The notes below the pieces were generated by a model that worked only from the letters and a program-made list of their open reading frames with translations, was not told the DNA's origin and made no database searches. Below, in pieces: positions 29,621 through 36,284 of a stretch of 64,000 nt of DNA; position 1 is the stretch's first letter; each line of letters begins with the position of its first letter. Source of the DNA: Halomonas sp. THAF5a (lineage in GTDB: Bacteria > Pseudomonadota > Gammaproteobacteria > Pseudomonadales > Halomonadaceae); contig NZ_CP045417.1 of the NCBI RefSeq assembly GCF_009363755.1, positions 3,038,001 through 3,102,000 of the forward strand. Direction: 5' to 3'. The position numbers and the translations under genes are program-made.

Positions 29621-31303
29621 ATGATGCTGCGCCTCGCCCCCGCACTGATCGTCACCCTGCTGGTCGCGCCGATCCTGGCGGGCCTCGCCATGGCCCTGCT
29701 GCCGGCCTTCGGCTACCTGCCGGCGCTCGGCGGCGAGAGCCTCTCGCTGGCGCCCTGGCGGGCGCTGGCCGCCCAGCCGGGCATCGGCCGCTCGGTCGCC
29801 ATCAGCTTCGCCGGCGGCCTCGTCGCCACCGCCCTGTCGCTGGCCGTGGTGCTGCTCTACCTGGCCGCGGCGAGCGGCAGCCGGCTCGACCGCTGGATCC
29901 GGCGGCTGGTCTCGCCGCTGCTCTCCATTCCCCACGCCGCCGCGGCCTTCGGGCTGGCCTTCCTGATCGCCCCCACGGGGCTGCTCGCACGGCTGGCCTC
30001 GCCGGCGCTGACCGGCTGGGAGCAGCCGCCGGACCTGCTGATCGTCCAGGATCCCTGGGGGCTCTCGCTGATCGCGGGACTCGTCATCAAGGAGGTGCCC
30101 TTCCTGCTGCTGATGAGCCTGGCCGCGCTGCCTCAGCTCGACGCCGAGCGCCGGGTGGCCATGGCCCGCTCGCTGGGCTACCGCCCCGCCATCGCCTGGC
30201 TCAAGGTGGTGGCGCCGGCGCTCTATCCGCTGATCCGCCTGCCGGTGTTCGCGGTGATCGCCTATGCCTCCTCGGTGGTGGACGTGGCGATGATCCTCGG
30301 CCCGACCCTGCCGCCGACGCTGGCCGTGTCGATCCTCACCTGGTTCAGCGACCCCGACCTCGAGCAGCGCTTCCTGGCCTCGGCCGGCGCGATCCTGCAG
30401 CTCGGCGTCACCGCCGCCGCACTGCTCGCCTGGTTGGGGCTGGAGCGGCTCATGGCGAGGCTGATGACGGCCTGGATCGCCCGCGGCGGGCGCGACCGGG
30501 GCGAGGCCGGCCTGCGCCTCGCCGGCAAGCTGCCGATCCTGCTCGCCACCGGGATCGCCTTCGCCGGCGTCGGCGGCCTGGCGATCACCTCGGTGGCCGG
30601 ATTCTGGCGCTTCCCCGACGCCCTGCCCCGCACCATGACGCTGGATCACTGGGCCCAGGCGCTGCCCGCCCTCGGCGAGCCCCTCGCCTCGACGGCGCTG
30701 ATCGCGCTGGGCGCCACCCTGCTCGCCGCGGTGCTGGTGCTGGCGGCTCTCGAGAACGAGCAGCGCACCGGGCGCACCGCCTCGAAGGCGCTGTGGCTGC
30801 TCTACCTGCCGCTGATCGTGCCGCAGATCGCCTTCCTGTTCGGGCTGGTGGTGGTGATAGAACAGCTCGGTACCCGGCCGTCCCACGGCCTGATCGTCTT
30901 CGGCCACCTGCTGTTCGTGCTGCCCTACGTCTTCCTGTCGCTCTCGGAGGCCTACCGGCGGATCGACCCGCGCTGGACCCGGCTCGCCCTGACCCTCGGC
31001 GCCTCGCCCAACGCGGTCTTCTGGCGGGTCCGGCTGCCGATGCTGCTGGCCCCGCTGCTCACCGCCTGCGCGGTGGGCCTGGCCGTGAGCATCGGCCAGT
31101 ACCTCCCCACCCAGCTGCTCGGCGCGGGCCGGGTGAGCACCGTCACCACCGAGGCGGTGTCGCTGGCCGCCGGCGGCAACCGCCGCGTGATCGGGGTCTG
31201 GGCGCTGGTCCAGGCGGGCCTGCCGCTGGTGGGCTTCGCGATCGCCATCGGCCTGCCGAAACTGCTATGGTCCCACCGCCGCGACATGCAGGGAGCCCCA
31301 TGA
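29621..31303 (+). CDS. ynjC: YnjC-type double ABC permease
   Basis: 560 residues with two fused permease halves, residues about 1-285 and 286-560. Each half has an ABC-contact loop: RRVAMARSLGYRPAIAWLKV in the first, and RLALTLGASPNAVFWRVRLP in the second. This is the usual architecture of YnjC (about 510 residues in E. coli). A 17-codon reading frame (29572-29625) starts in the ynjB stop and ends in the ynjC start codon pair ATGATG, and may couple their translation. The stop overlaps the ATPase start. Confidence 0.87.
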   Translation: MMLRLAPALIVTLLVAPILAGLAMALLPAFGYLPALGGESLSLAPWRALAAQPGIGRSVAISFAGGLVATALSLAVVLLYLAAASGSRLDRWIRRLVSPLLSIPHAAAAFGLAFLIAPTGLLARLASPALTGWEQPPDLLIVQDPWGLSLIAGLVIKEVPFLLLMSLAALPQLDAERRVAMARSLGYRPAIAWLKVVAPALYPLIRLPVFAVIAYASSVVDVAMILGPTLPPTLAVSILTWFSDPDLEQRFLASAGAILQLGVTAAALLAWLGLERLMARLMTAWIARGGRDRGEAGLRLAGKLPILLATGIAFAGVGGLAITSVAGFWRFPDALPRTMTLDHWAQALPALGEPLASTALIALGATLLAAVLVLAALENEQRTGRTASKALWLLYLPLIVPQIAFLFGLVVVIEQLGTRPSHGLIVFGHLLFVLPYVFLSLSEAYRRIDPRWTRLALTLGASPNAVFWRVRLPMLLAPLLTACAVGLAVSIGQYLPTQLLGAGRVSTVTTEAVSLAAGGNRRVIGVWALVQAGLPLVGFAIAIGLPKLLWSHRRDMQGAP

Positions 31304-31944
31304 CCACGCCCCATCGACTCGCACTTCGCGACCTCCACATCCGCCTGGGCGACACGCCCCTGGTCGCCCTCGACGCCGAGATCGGCCCGGGCGAGGTGCT
31401 CACCGTCATGGGCCCCTCCGGCTCGGGCAAGTCGACCCTGCTGGCCTTCCTGGCCGGCTTCATGGCGCCCGAGTTCGCGGCCTCGGGCCGCATCCTGCTG
31501 GACGGCCGCGACATCACGACCCTGCCCGCCGAACGCCGCGGCATCGGCCTGCTGTTCCAGGACCCGCTGCTCTTCCCCCACCTCTCGGTGGCCGGCAACC
31601 TGCGCTTCGGCCTCGCCGGCACCGGCGCCGACAAGGCCGCCCGGGTCGAGCAGGCGCTCGCGCACGTCGGGCTGGCCGGGTTCGGCGAGCGCGACCCTGC
31701 CACGCTCTCCGGCGGCCAGAAGGCGCGGGTGGCGCTGATGCGCCTGCTGCTCTCGGCCCCCAGCGCGGTGCTGCTCGACGAGCCCTTCTCGAAGCTCGAC
31801 ACCCACCTGCGCCAGGCGATGCGCCGGCTGGTCTTCGAGCACCTGCGCGAGGCCGGCCTGCCGAGCCTGCTGGTCACCCACGACCGCGAGGACGCCGAGG
31901 CCGCCGGCGGGCGGGTGATAGAGCTCTCGCCCGCAGGCCGGTGA
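31300..31944 (+). CDS. ynjD: YnjD-type ABC transporter ATP-binding protein
   Basis: 214 residues starting in the ynjC stop (ATGA). Walker A GPSGSGKST (38-46), signature TLSGGQKARVALMR, Walker B VLLDEPFSKLD and H loop LVTHDRED are all present. The length matches YnjD (217 in E. coli). It energises the YnjBC importer. Confidence 0.88.
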   Translation: MTTPHRLALRDLHIRLGDTPLVALDAEIGPGEVLTVMGPSGSGKSTLLAFLAGFMAPEFAASGRILLDGRDITTLPAERRGIGLLFQDPLLFPHLSVAGNLRFGLAGTGADKAARVEQALAHVGLAGFGERDPATLSGGQKARVALMRLLLSAPSAVLLDEPFSKLDTHLRQAMRRLVFEHLREAGLPSLLVTHDREDAEAAGGRVIELSPAGR

Positions 31945-31978
31945 GGCGATGCCCGGCCGATCCCTCTGGAGCACCGCG

Positions 31979-32671
31979 ATGTCGCCCCCGCCCCGGCTGA
32001 GCATCGTGCTGCCGACGCTGAACGAGGCCGCCATCATCGAGGCGACCCTGACCCGCCTGCAGGCGATGAAGGCGGCCGGCGTGGAGCTTCTGGTGGTCGA
32101 CGGCGGCAGCCGCGACGAGACGCCGGCCCGGGCGCGACCGCTGGCCACGCGGGTGATCGCGAGCGCGCCCGGCCGCGCCCGGCAGATGAATGCCGGCGCC
32201 GCCGAGGCCCGGGGCCGAACGCTGCTGTTCCTGCATGCCGACACCGACCTGCCGCCGGGGGCCGAGGCCGCGATCGCCGCGGCGCTGGCCGAGGGGCACG
32301 CCTGGGGACGCTTCGACGTGCGGCTGGCCGGGCACCATCCGCTGCTGCCCGTGATCGCCTTCGCCATGAACCGCCGCTCGCGCTGGACCGGCATCGCCAC
32401 CGGCGACCAGGGCCTGTTCATGACCCGAGCGGCCTTCGACGCCGCGGGCGGCTTCCCCGTTCAGCCGCTGATGGAGGACATCGAGATGTCGCGACGACTC
32501 AAGCGGGTCTCGAGGCCGGCCTGCCTGCACGCGCGGGTGACGACCTCGGGCCGGCGCTGGGAGCGAGGCGGCGCCTGGCGAACCATCCTGCTGATGTGGC
32601 GGCTGCGCTGGCGCTACTGGCGCGGTGCCTCCCCCGACGACCTGGCCAGGGCCTATCGCCATGTGCGCTGA
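31979..32671 (+). CDS. Family 2 glycosyltransferase, selenodomain-associated transferase 2 type
   Basis: 230 residues from the ATG at 31979 (CTGGAGCACCGCG upstream); the earlier ATG at 31949 has no ribosome binding site. The GT-A fold is shown by LSIVLPTLNEAAIIEATL, LLVVDGGSRDET, GRARQMNAGA and the metal-binding LFLHADTDLPP. TGDQGLFMTRAAFDAAGGFP and MEDIEMSRRLKR complete it. This pattern fits the family named rSAM/selenodomain-associated transferase 2 (TIGR04283). The donor and acceptor are unknown. Its stop overlaps the next gene. Confidence 0.85.
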   Translation: MSPPPRLSIVLPTLNEAAIIEATLTRLQAMKAAGVELLVVDGGSRDETPARARPLATRVIASAPGRARQMNAGAAEARGRTLLFLHADTDLPPGAEAAIAAALAEGHAWGRFDVRLAGHHPLLPVIAFAMNRRSRWTGIATGDQGLFMTRAAFDAAGGFPVQPLMEDIEMSRRLKRVSRPACLHARVTTSGRRWERGGAWRTILLMWRLRWRYWRGASPDDLARAYRHVR

Positions 32672-33338
32672 CCCCCGCGACGCCTCCCTGGCGATACTCG
32701 CCAAGGCCCCGATCCCCGGGCGCGCCAAGACCCGGCTGATCCCGGCGCTCGGCGCCGAGGACGCCAGCCGGCTCCACGCCGGGCTGCTGCGCCACGCCGT
32801 CGCCACCGCCCTGGCGGCGAGCGAGCCTTCGCGCATCACCCTGTGGACGGCGCTCGAGCACGACCACCCGCTGTTCCGCGAACTGGCCGAGCGCCACGGC
32901 ATCGCGCTTGGCGCCCAGCCCGAGGGCGACCTCGGCGCGCGCATGCACCATGCCCTCGCGGCCATGGGCGCACCGGGGCTCGTGATCGGCAGCGACTGCC
33001 CGGCGCTGACCCCGGCGCTGCTGCGACGCTGCGCGGCGGCGCTGATCGAGGCCGACGGCGTCTGCGTGCCGGTCGAGGACGGTGGCTACGCGCTGGTCGG
33101 CGCCCGACGCGCCGAGCCCGGCCTGTTCCAGGGCATCGACTGGGGCATGGATCGGGTCATGGCCCAGACCCGCGAGCGCGCCATGGCGATGGGCTGGCGC
33201 CTCGCCTGCCCGGCCCGACTCTGGGACGTCGACCGCCCCGAGGATCTCCCCCGGCTGGCCCGCCTGGGCGAGGCGCTCGGCGTCGACTTCCTCGCGCCTC
33301 GCCATCAGGGGCACCATGACTCGCGTCCCGCCCTGTAA
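32661..33338 (+). CDS. DUF2064 GT-A-fold protein, selenodomain-associated transferase 1 type
   Basis: 225 residues from the ATG at 32661, overlapping the previous gene by 11 bases. LAILAKAPIPGRAKTRLIPALG is the nucleotide-sugar-binding start of the family. It is followed by GDLGARMHHAL, GLVIGSDCPALTP and VEDGGYALVGAR. It is the partner of the preceding transferase in many genomes (TIGR04282). The TAA stop is inside the TGTAAGG element that begins the sigma-factor promoter, so the operon end and that promoter overlap. Confidence 0.85.
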   Translation: MCADPRDASLAILAKAPIPGRAKTRLIPALGAEDASRLHAGLLRHAVATALAASEPSRITLWTALEHDHPLFRELAERHGIALGAQPEGDLGARMHHALAAMGAPGLVIGSDCPALTPALLRRCAAALIEADGVCVPVEDGGYALVGARRAEPGLFQGIDWGMDRVMAQTRERAMAMGWRLACPARLWDVDRPEDLPRLARLGEALGVDFLAPRHQGHHDSRPAL

Positions 33339-33359
33339 GGAAGGGCGGCACGACACGAC
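33334..33359 (+). promoter_or_regulatory. ECF-type promoter, probable autoregulation of the sigma factor
   Basis: TGTAAGG (33334-33340), 15 bases, CGAC (33356-33359). It is 110 bases before the sigma gene and overlaps the DUF2064 stop codon. The identical spacing to four other elements suggests that the sigma factor transcribes its own gene. Confidence 0.75.
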
Positions 33360-33469
33360 GCAACGCTACCCACGACGCTTTCAACGGAGTATCGCTACAC
33401 GACGGCAAAACCCTGCTGGTAGACTCGTTCCCCATCACGACGACAAGCGATGGGGATGGCGACCGAGCG

Positions 33470-34048
33470 ATGGACGACAAGGCACACCGAATGGAGCGGC
33501 TCACGGCGGTGAGGCCGCGACTGGTCTCCTTCGCCCTCATGCATCTGCGGGATCGAAGCCGGGCAGAGGATGCCGTTCAGGAGGCCATGATGTCCGCCAT
33601 CGAGAAGAACGACAGCTTCGCCGGGCGCTCGGGCTACGAGACCTGGGTCTTCGGCATCCTCAAGTACAAGATCCTCGACGCCATGCGCGCCCAGAAGCGC
33701 CATGGGCAGTGGCAGCCGCTGGCGGACGAGAACGACGACGAGGCGATCGACCGCCAGTTCCAGCAGAGCGGCCACTGGCGGCCAGACGCCAGGCCCCAGA
33801 GCTGGGGCGAGCCCGAGGCCGCCTTCGAGAGTGAACGCTTCTGGCGCGTCTTCGACGCCTGCATGATCGCCCTGCCCGACAGCGCCGCGCGGATCTTCTC
33901 CCTGCGCGAGCTGATGGGGCTCTCCACCGAGGAGATCTGCCGGGAGCTCGAGATCAAGGAGAACAACTGCTGGGTCATGCTGCATCGCGCCCGGCTGAAG
34001 CTGCGCGCCTGCATCGAGCAGGGCTGGCTCGTGGGAGACGCCTCATGA
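33470..34048 (+). CDS. ECF-type RNA polymerase sigma factor
   Basis: 192 residues. Region 2 spans about 12-85 (LVSFALMHLRDRSRAEDAVQ, then FAGRSGYETWVFGILKYKIL, then DAMR). Region 4 spans about 125-185 (FDACMIALPDSAARIFSLRE, then LMGLSTEEICRELEIKENNC, then WVMLHRARLKLR), with a longer charged linker between. Such factors direct RNA polymerase to promoters with short -35 and -10 elements. The next gene overlaps by four bases and encodes a zinc-finger anti-sigma. Five TGTAAGS-N15-CGAC elements, one in front of this operon, are the likely targets. Confidence 0.92.
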   Translation: MDDKAHRMERLTAVRPRLVSFALMHLRDRSRAEDAVQEAMMSAIEKNDSFAGRSGYETWVFGILKYKILDAMRAQKRHGQWQPLADENDDEAIDRQFQQSGHWRPDARPQSWGEPEAAFESERFWRVFDACMIALPDSAARIFSLRELMGLSTEEICRELEIKENNCWVMLHRARLKLRACIEQGWLVGDAS

Positions 34049-34242
34049 TGATGATGTGCAAGGAAGCCACCCGCCTGATGTCGCTGCGCCAGGACCGCCC
34101 CCTCAGCTTCCAGGAGCGACTCTCGCTGCGGCTGCACCTCGCCATGTGCGGCGCCTGCCGGGAGTGCGACCGGCAGTTCACGCTGCTGCACGAGGCCGGC
34201 CGGCGCTTCGGCCCCGAGGAGAGCGACGAACCGCCGGCTTGA
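34045..34242 (+). CDS. Zinc-finger anti-sigma factor (zf-HC2 type)
   Basis: 65 residues, a bare anti-sigma domain without a membrane segment. His31, Cys35 and Cys38 in HLAMCGACREC form the HxxxCxxC zinc motif, and Cys5 is a likely fourth ligand. Such small soluble anti-sigmas are often redox- or metal-responsive because zinc release frees the sigma factor. The start overlaps the sigma stop (ATGA). The stop is one base from the stop of the convergent DUF302 gene. Confidence 0.88.
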   Translation: MMMMCKEATRLMSLRQDRPLSFQERLSLRLHLAMCGACRECDRQFTLLHEAGRRFGPEESDEPPA

Positions 34243-34243
34243 G

Positions 34244-34702
34244 TCAGCGGCCCGCGGCGGCCCCGGCCAGGCCCTCGAGCACGCCGGCGATCTTCTCCAG
34301 GGGCAGCTCACAGCCCTCCAGGCCGTGACGCTCGGCCAGGTAGTGGGGCGAGTTCCACTCCAGGCGCACGCCCTCGTCGGTCTCCCTCACCACCATCTTC
34401 TGCGGCAGGTCCAGCGCCATGCTGCCCTGGCACTGCATCATGGGCGTGCCCGCCGCCGGGTTGCCGAACACAAAGGTGCGGGTCGGCGGCAGCGCGAGAT
34501 CCACGTGCTGCGCATTGGCCGCATGGTCGACCACGGTCATCAGGGTCAGTCCCTTCTCCTCGATCGCCGCGCGCAGCCGCTGGTCGACGCGCTCGAACGC
34601 ATCGTCCGATGCGAGATGCATGATGCCGTGGGTCTCCGCCTGCACGACCGGCGCCGCGGCCAGCAGCAGGCCCAGGGCCGCCCCGATCATTGCCTTCTTC
34701 AT
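34244..34702 (-). CDS. Secreted DUF302 protein
   Basis: 152 residues from the ATG at 34702 (AAGGAA upstream). Signal peptide MKKAMIGAALGLLLAAAPVVQA. The DUF302 domain is shown by RLRAAIEEKGLTLMTVVDHA, PPTRTFVFGNPAAGTPMM and LPQKMVVRETDEG. Two Cys residues (in MMQCQG and EGCELP) could form a disulfide or bind a metal or haem. DUF302 proteins are often found beside redox and metal-stress genes, but no activity is established. It converges on the sigma operon. Confidence 0.86.
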   Translation of the reverse strand: MKKAMIGAALGLLLAAAPVVQAETHGIMHLASDDAFERVDQRLRAAIEEKGLTLMTVVDHAANAQHVDLALPPTRTFVFGNPAAGTPMMQCQGSMALDLPQKMVVRETDEGVRLEWNSPHYLAERHGLEGCELPLEKIAGVLEGLAGAAAGR

Positions 34703-34804
34703 GATGTCTGTTCCTTCTCGTTGATGGCCCGCACAGCGTGGCCAACCCCCGCGGCCCTGGCAAGTCCATCCGCCGGGGCGACCGATCAGGGCCGCCGACG
34801 ACGC

Positions 34805-34830
34805 TGTAAGGATGGCCCGGCCTCCTCGAC
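34805..34830 (+). promoter_or_regulatory. ECF-type promoter for the DUF3047 gene
   Basis: TGTAAGG (34805-34811), 15 bases, CGAC (34827-34830), 32 bases before the ATG at 34863. Confidence 0.8.
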
Positions 34831-34862
34831 CGAGCCCGGTCCCTCGATCCCTGGAGTGCCCC

Positions 34863-35579
34863 ATGACGATTCGATCGCCACGCGTTTCCCGCCAGACATG
34901 CCCAGGTCGCCGGACGGGCCGCCGGCGGCTCGCCGCGCTCGCTGCCGGACCGCTGCTGGTCGGGGCCGGCCTGGCCTGGGCGGCCGACGACCTGCACTTC
35001 TCGCCGGAGGCGATCCACGACTGGCCGACCCGGGCCTTCGCCGGCGAGACCGAGTACCGGGTCGTCGACCTGGCGGGCACCCGGGCGCTTAGGGCCCGCG
35101 CCCGCGGGCAGGCCTCGGCCAAGTACCTGGAGCGCGAGATCGACCTCGAGGCGACGCCCTATCTGCACTGGTGCTGGCGCGTCTCGGAGACCCACCCGGG
35201 GCTCGACGAGACGCGCCAGGACGGCGACGACTACCCGGCCCGGGTCTACGTGGCCCGCAAGACGGGGCTGCTGCCCTGGCAGGTGGAGTCGGTGAACTAC
35301 GTCTGGGCCTCGACCCAGCCGGCCGACAGCGCCTGGCCCAACGCCTTCACCGATCGCGCCCAGCTGCTGGCGCTGCGCAGCGGCGACGCGCGAGTCGGCG
35401 AGTGGGTGGCGGAGGTGCGCGACGTCGGCGCGGACTACCGGCGCCTGTTCGGCAGCCGCCCGGCCAGCATCGACGGCCTGGCCCTGATGAGTGACGGTGA
35501 CAACGCCGGCGTCGATGCCACGGCCTGGTTCACCCACCTCGCCTTCTCCGCCTCGCCCACGCCGCCCGACTGCCCCTGA
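34863..35579 (+). CDS. DUF3047 secreted protein
   Basis: 238 residues from the ATG at 34863 (GGAG upstream). The N-terminus has clustered Arg (GRRTGRRRLAALAAGPLLVG) and a signal ending in AWA, possibly Tat-type. The domain is recognisable by ASAKYLEREIDLEATPYLHW, DYPARVYVARKTGLLPWQ, SVNYVWAS and NAFTDRAQLLALRSG. The fold is probably a beta-sandwich of unknown role. It is under one of the five ECF-type promoters, so it belongs to the same response as the EAEG proteins. Confidence 0.82.
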   Translation: MTIRSPRVSRQTCPGRRTGRRRLAALAAGPLLVGAGLAWAADDLHFSPEAIHDWPTRAFAGETEYRVVDLAGTRALRARARGQASAKYLEREIDLEATPYLHWCWRVSETHPGLDETRQDGDDYPARVYVARKTGLLPWQVESVNYVWASTQPADSAWPNAFTDRAQLLALRSGDARVGEWVAEVRDVGADYRRLFGSRPASIDGLALMSDGDNAGVDATAWFTHLAFSASPTPPDCP

Positions 35580-35584
35580 GGCGC

Positions 35585-35713
35585 TCAGCCGACGGCGACG
35601 CGGCGCAGGCCGCCGTCGCCCCCGACCAGGGGGCCGAGGGGGGACGCGTGCGCTTCGCCGGGCATGCAGACAACCTCCCGTCGCCCGTGGCGCAGGGAAA
35701 CGAGGGTGAGCAT
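35585..35713 (-). CDS. Possible 42-residue small protein, hypothetical
   Basis: An open frame of 42 codons downstream of the EAEG peptide on the same strand, starting MLTLVSLRHGRREVVC and ending shortly before the convergent DUF3047 stop. It has no good ribosome binding site and no recognisable family. It could be a spurious frame in GC-rich DNA or a small gene of the peptide locus. Confidence 0.25.
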   Translation of the reverse strand: MLTLVSLRHGRREVVCMPGEAHASPLGPLVGGDGGLRRVAVG

Positions 35714-35820
35714 GGTGGTACTTCGGTCGGGGTCGGGGCCGGGGCGGCCCGAAAGCGGGAAAGCCGGGGCCGTCACCCGGGGCGACGGCCCGGCCACTCA
35801 GGCATCGGGCGAGGATGAGA

Positions 35821-36108
35821 TCACCCCTCGGCCTCTGCTTCCGCTTCTCCCTCCGCTTCACCTTCGGCCTCGCCTTCCGCTTCTCCCTCCGCTTCACCCT
35901 CGGCCTCGGCATGCGCCTCGGCCAGCATCAGGGGCGCCTCCTGGCCGCTGGTGTAGCCGCCGAGGGCCCCCGGGGTCTCGGCGGGCTCGGCGGCCACGGC
36001 CTGGAAGGCCGCGCCGCTCGCCACCAGCAGCAGGGCCGGTGCCGTGTCGCCGAGCTGTCGGCCGAGCCGGCCCAGCAGGTGGCGACGTTTCTCATCGTGC
36101 GGTGTCAT
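35821..36108 (-). CDS. 95-residue EAEG-repeat peptide, candidate modified-peptide precursor
   Basis: Starts at 36108 (GAGGAGG eight bases upstream; the ATG at 36114 is too close to it). Residues 4-37 (HDEKRRHLLGRL then TAPALLLVASGAAFQA) match the cytochrome at 26281-27033 in 24 of 34 positions. After a linker (PAETPGALGGYTSGQEAPLM) residues 67-95 are EAEG/EAEA repeats that run to the stop. The protein therefore looks like the cytochrome without its haem domain. I found no CxxCH in any frame downstream. The gene follows the ATP-grasp/PqqD fusion gene on the same strand by 176 bases. It is a candidate substrate for that enzyme; no function is known. Confidence 0.72.
   Translation of the reverse strand: MTPHDEKRRHLLGRLGRQLGDTAPALLLVASGAAFQAVAAEPAETPGALGGYTSGQEAPLMLAEAHAEAEGEAEGEAEGEAEGEAEGEAEAEAEG
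35838..35909 (-). repeat. 36-base duplication in the EAEG tract
   Basis: A 36-base unit beginning CTTCCGCTTCTCCCTCCGCT is repeated at 35838-35873 and 35874-35909 (plus strand). The repeat unit differs from the 12-base unit of the cytochrome gene, so the two tracts grew separately. Confidence 0.85.
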
Positions 36109-36190
36109 GGTCATGACCTCCTCGATTGGCAGTGTCGGACCGCGGCGTCGACGCTTCCTCGCGCTCGACGTCCGCGTTCGCAACGCACGC

Positions 36191-36210
36191 GCGACACGCC
36201 GGGCGTGTCG
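36191..36210 (-). terminator. Hairpin between the ATP-grasp fusion and the EAEG peptide
   Basis: A stem of CGACACGCC with its complement in GGGCGTGTCG, in the 176-base gap. No T tract. It may reduce read-through or set the ratio of peptide to enzyme. Confidence 0.4.
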
Positions 36211-36284
36211 CCATGCCACGGGCCGGCCGGCGGGCCGACCCCGTCATCAGCGTCGCCGCGGCGGCGCCGGATGCTCGGGCCCCG

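Noticed and set aside
31949..31978. Earlier start for the selenodomain-associated transferase 2
   Set aside because: No ribosome binding site before 31949. GGAG precedes the ATG at 31979, and the GT-A motif begins a few residues later.
35585..35820. Decayed haem domain after the EAEG peptide
   Set aside because: I read all minus-strand frames past the stop for CxxCH or other cytochrome features and found none. A frameshifted cytochrome is not supported.
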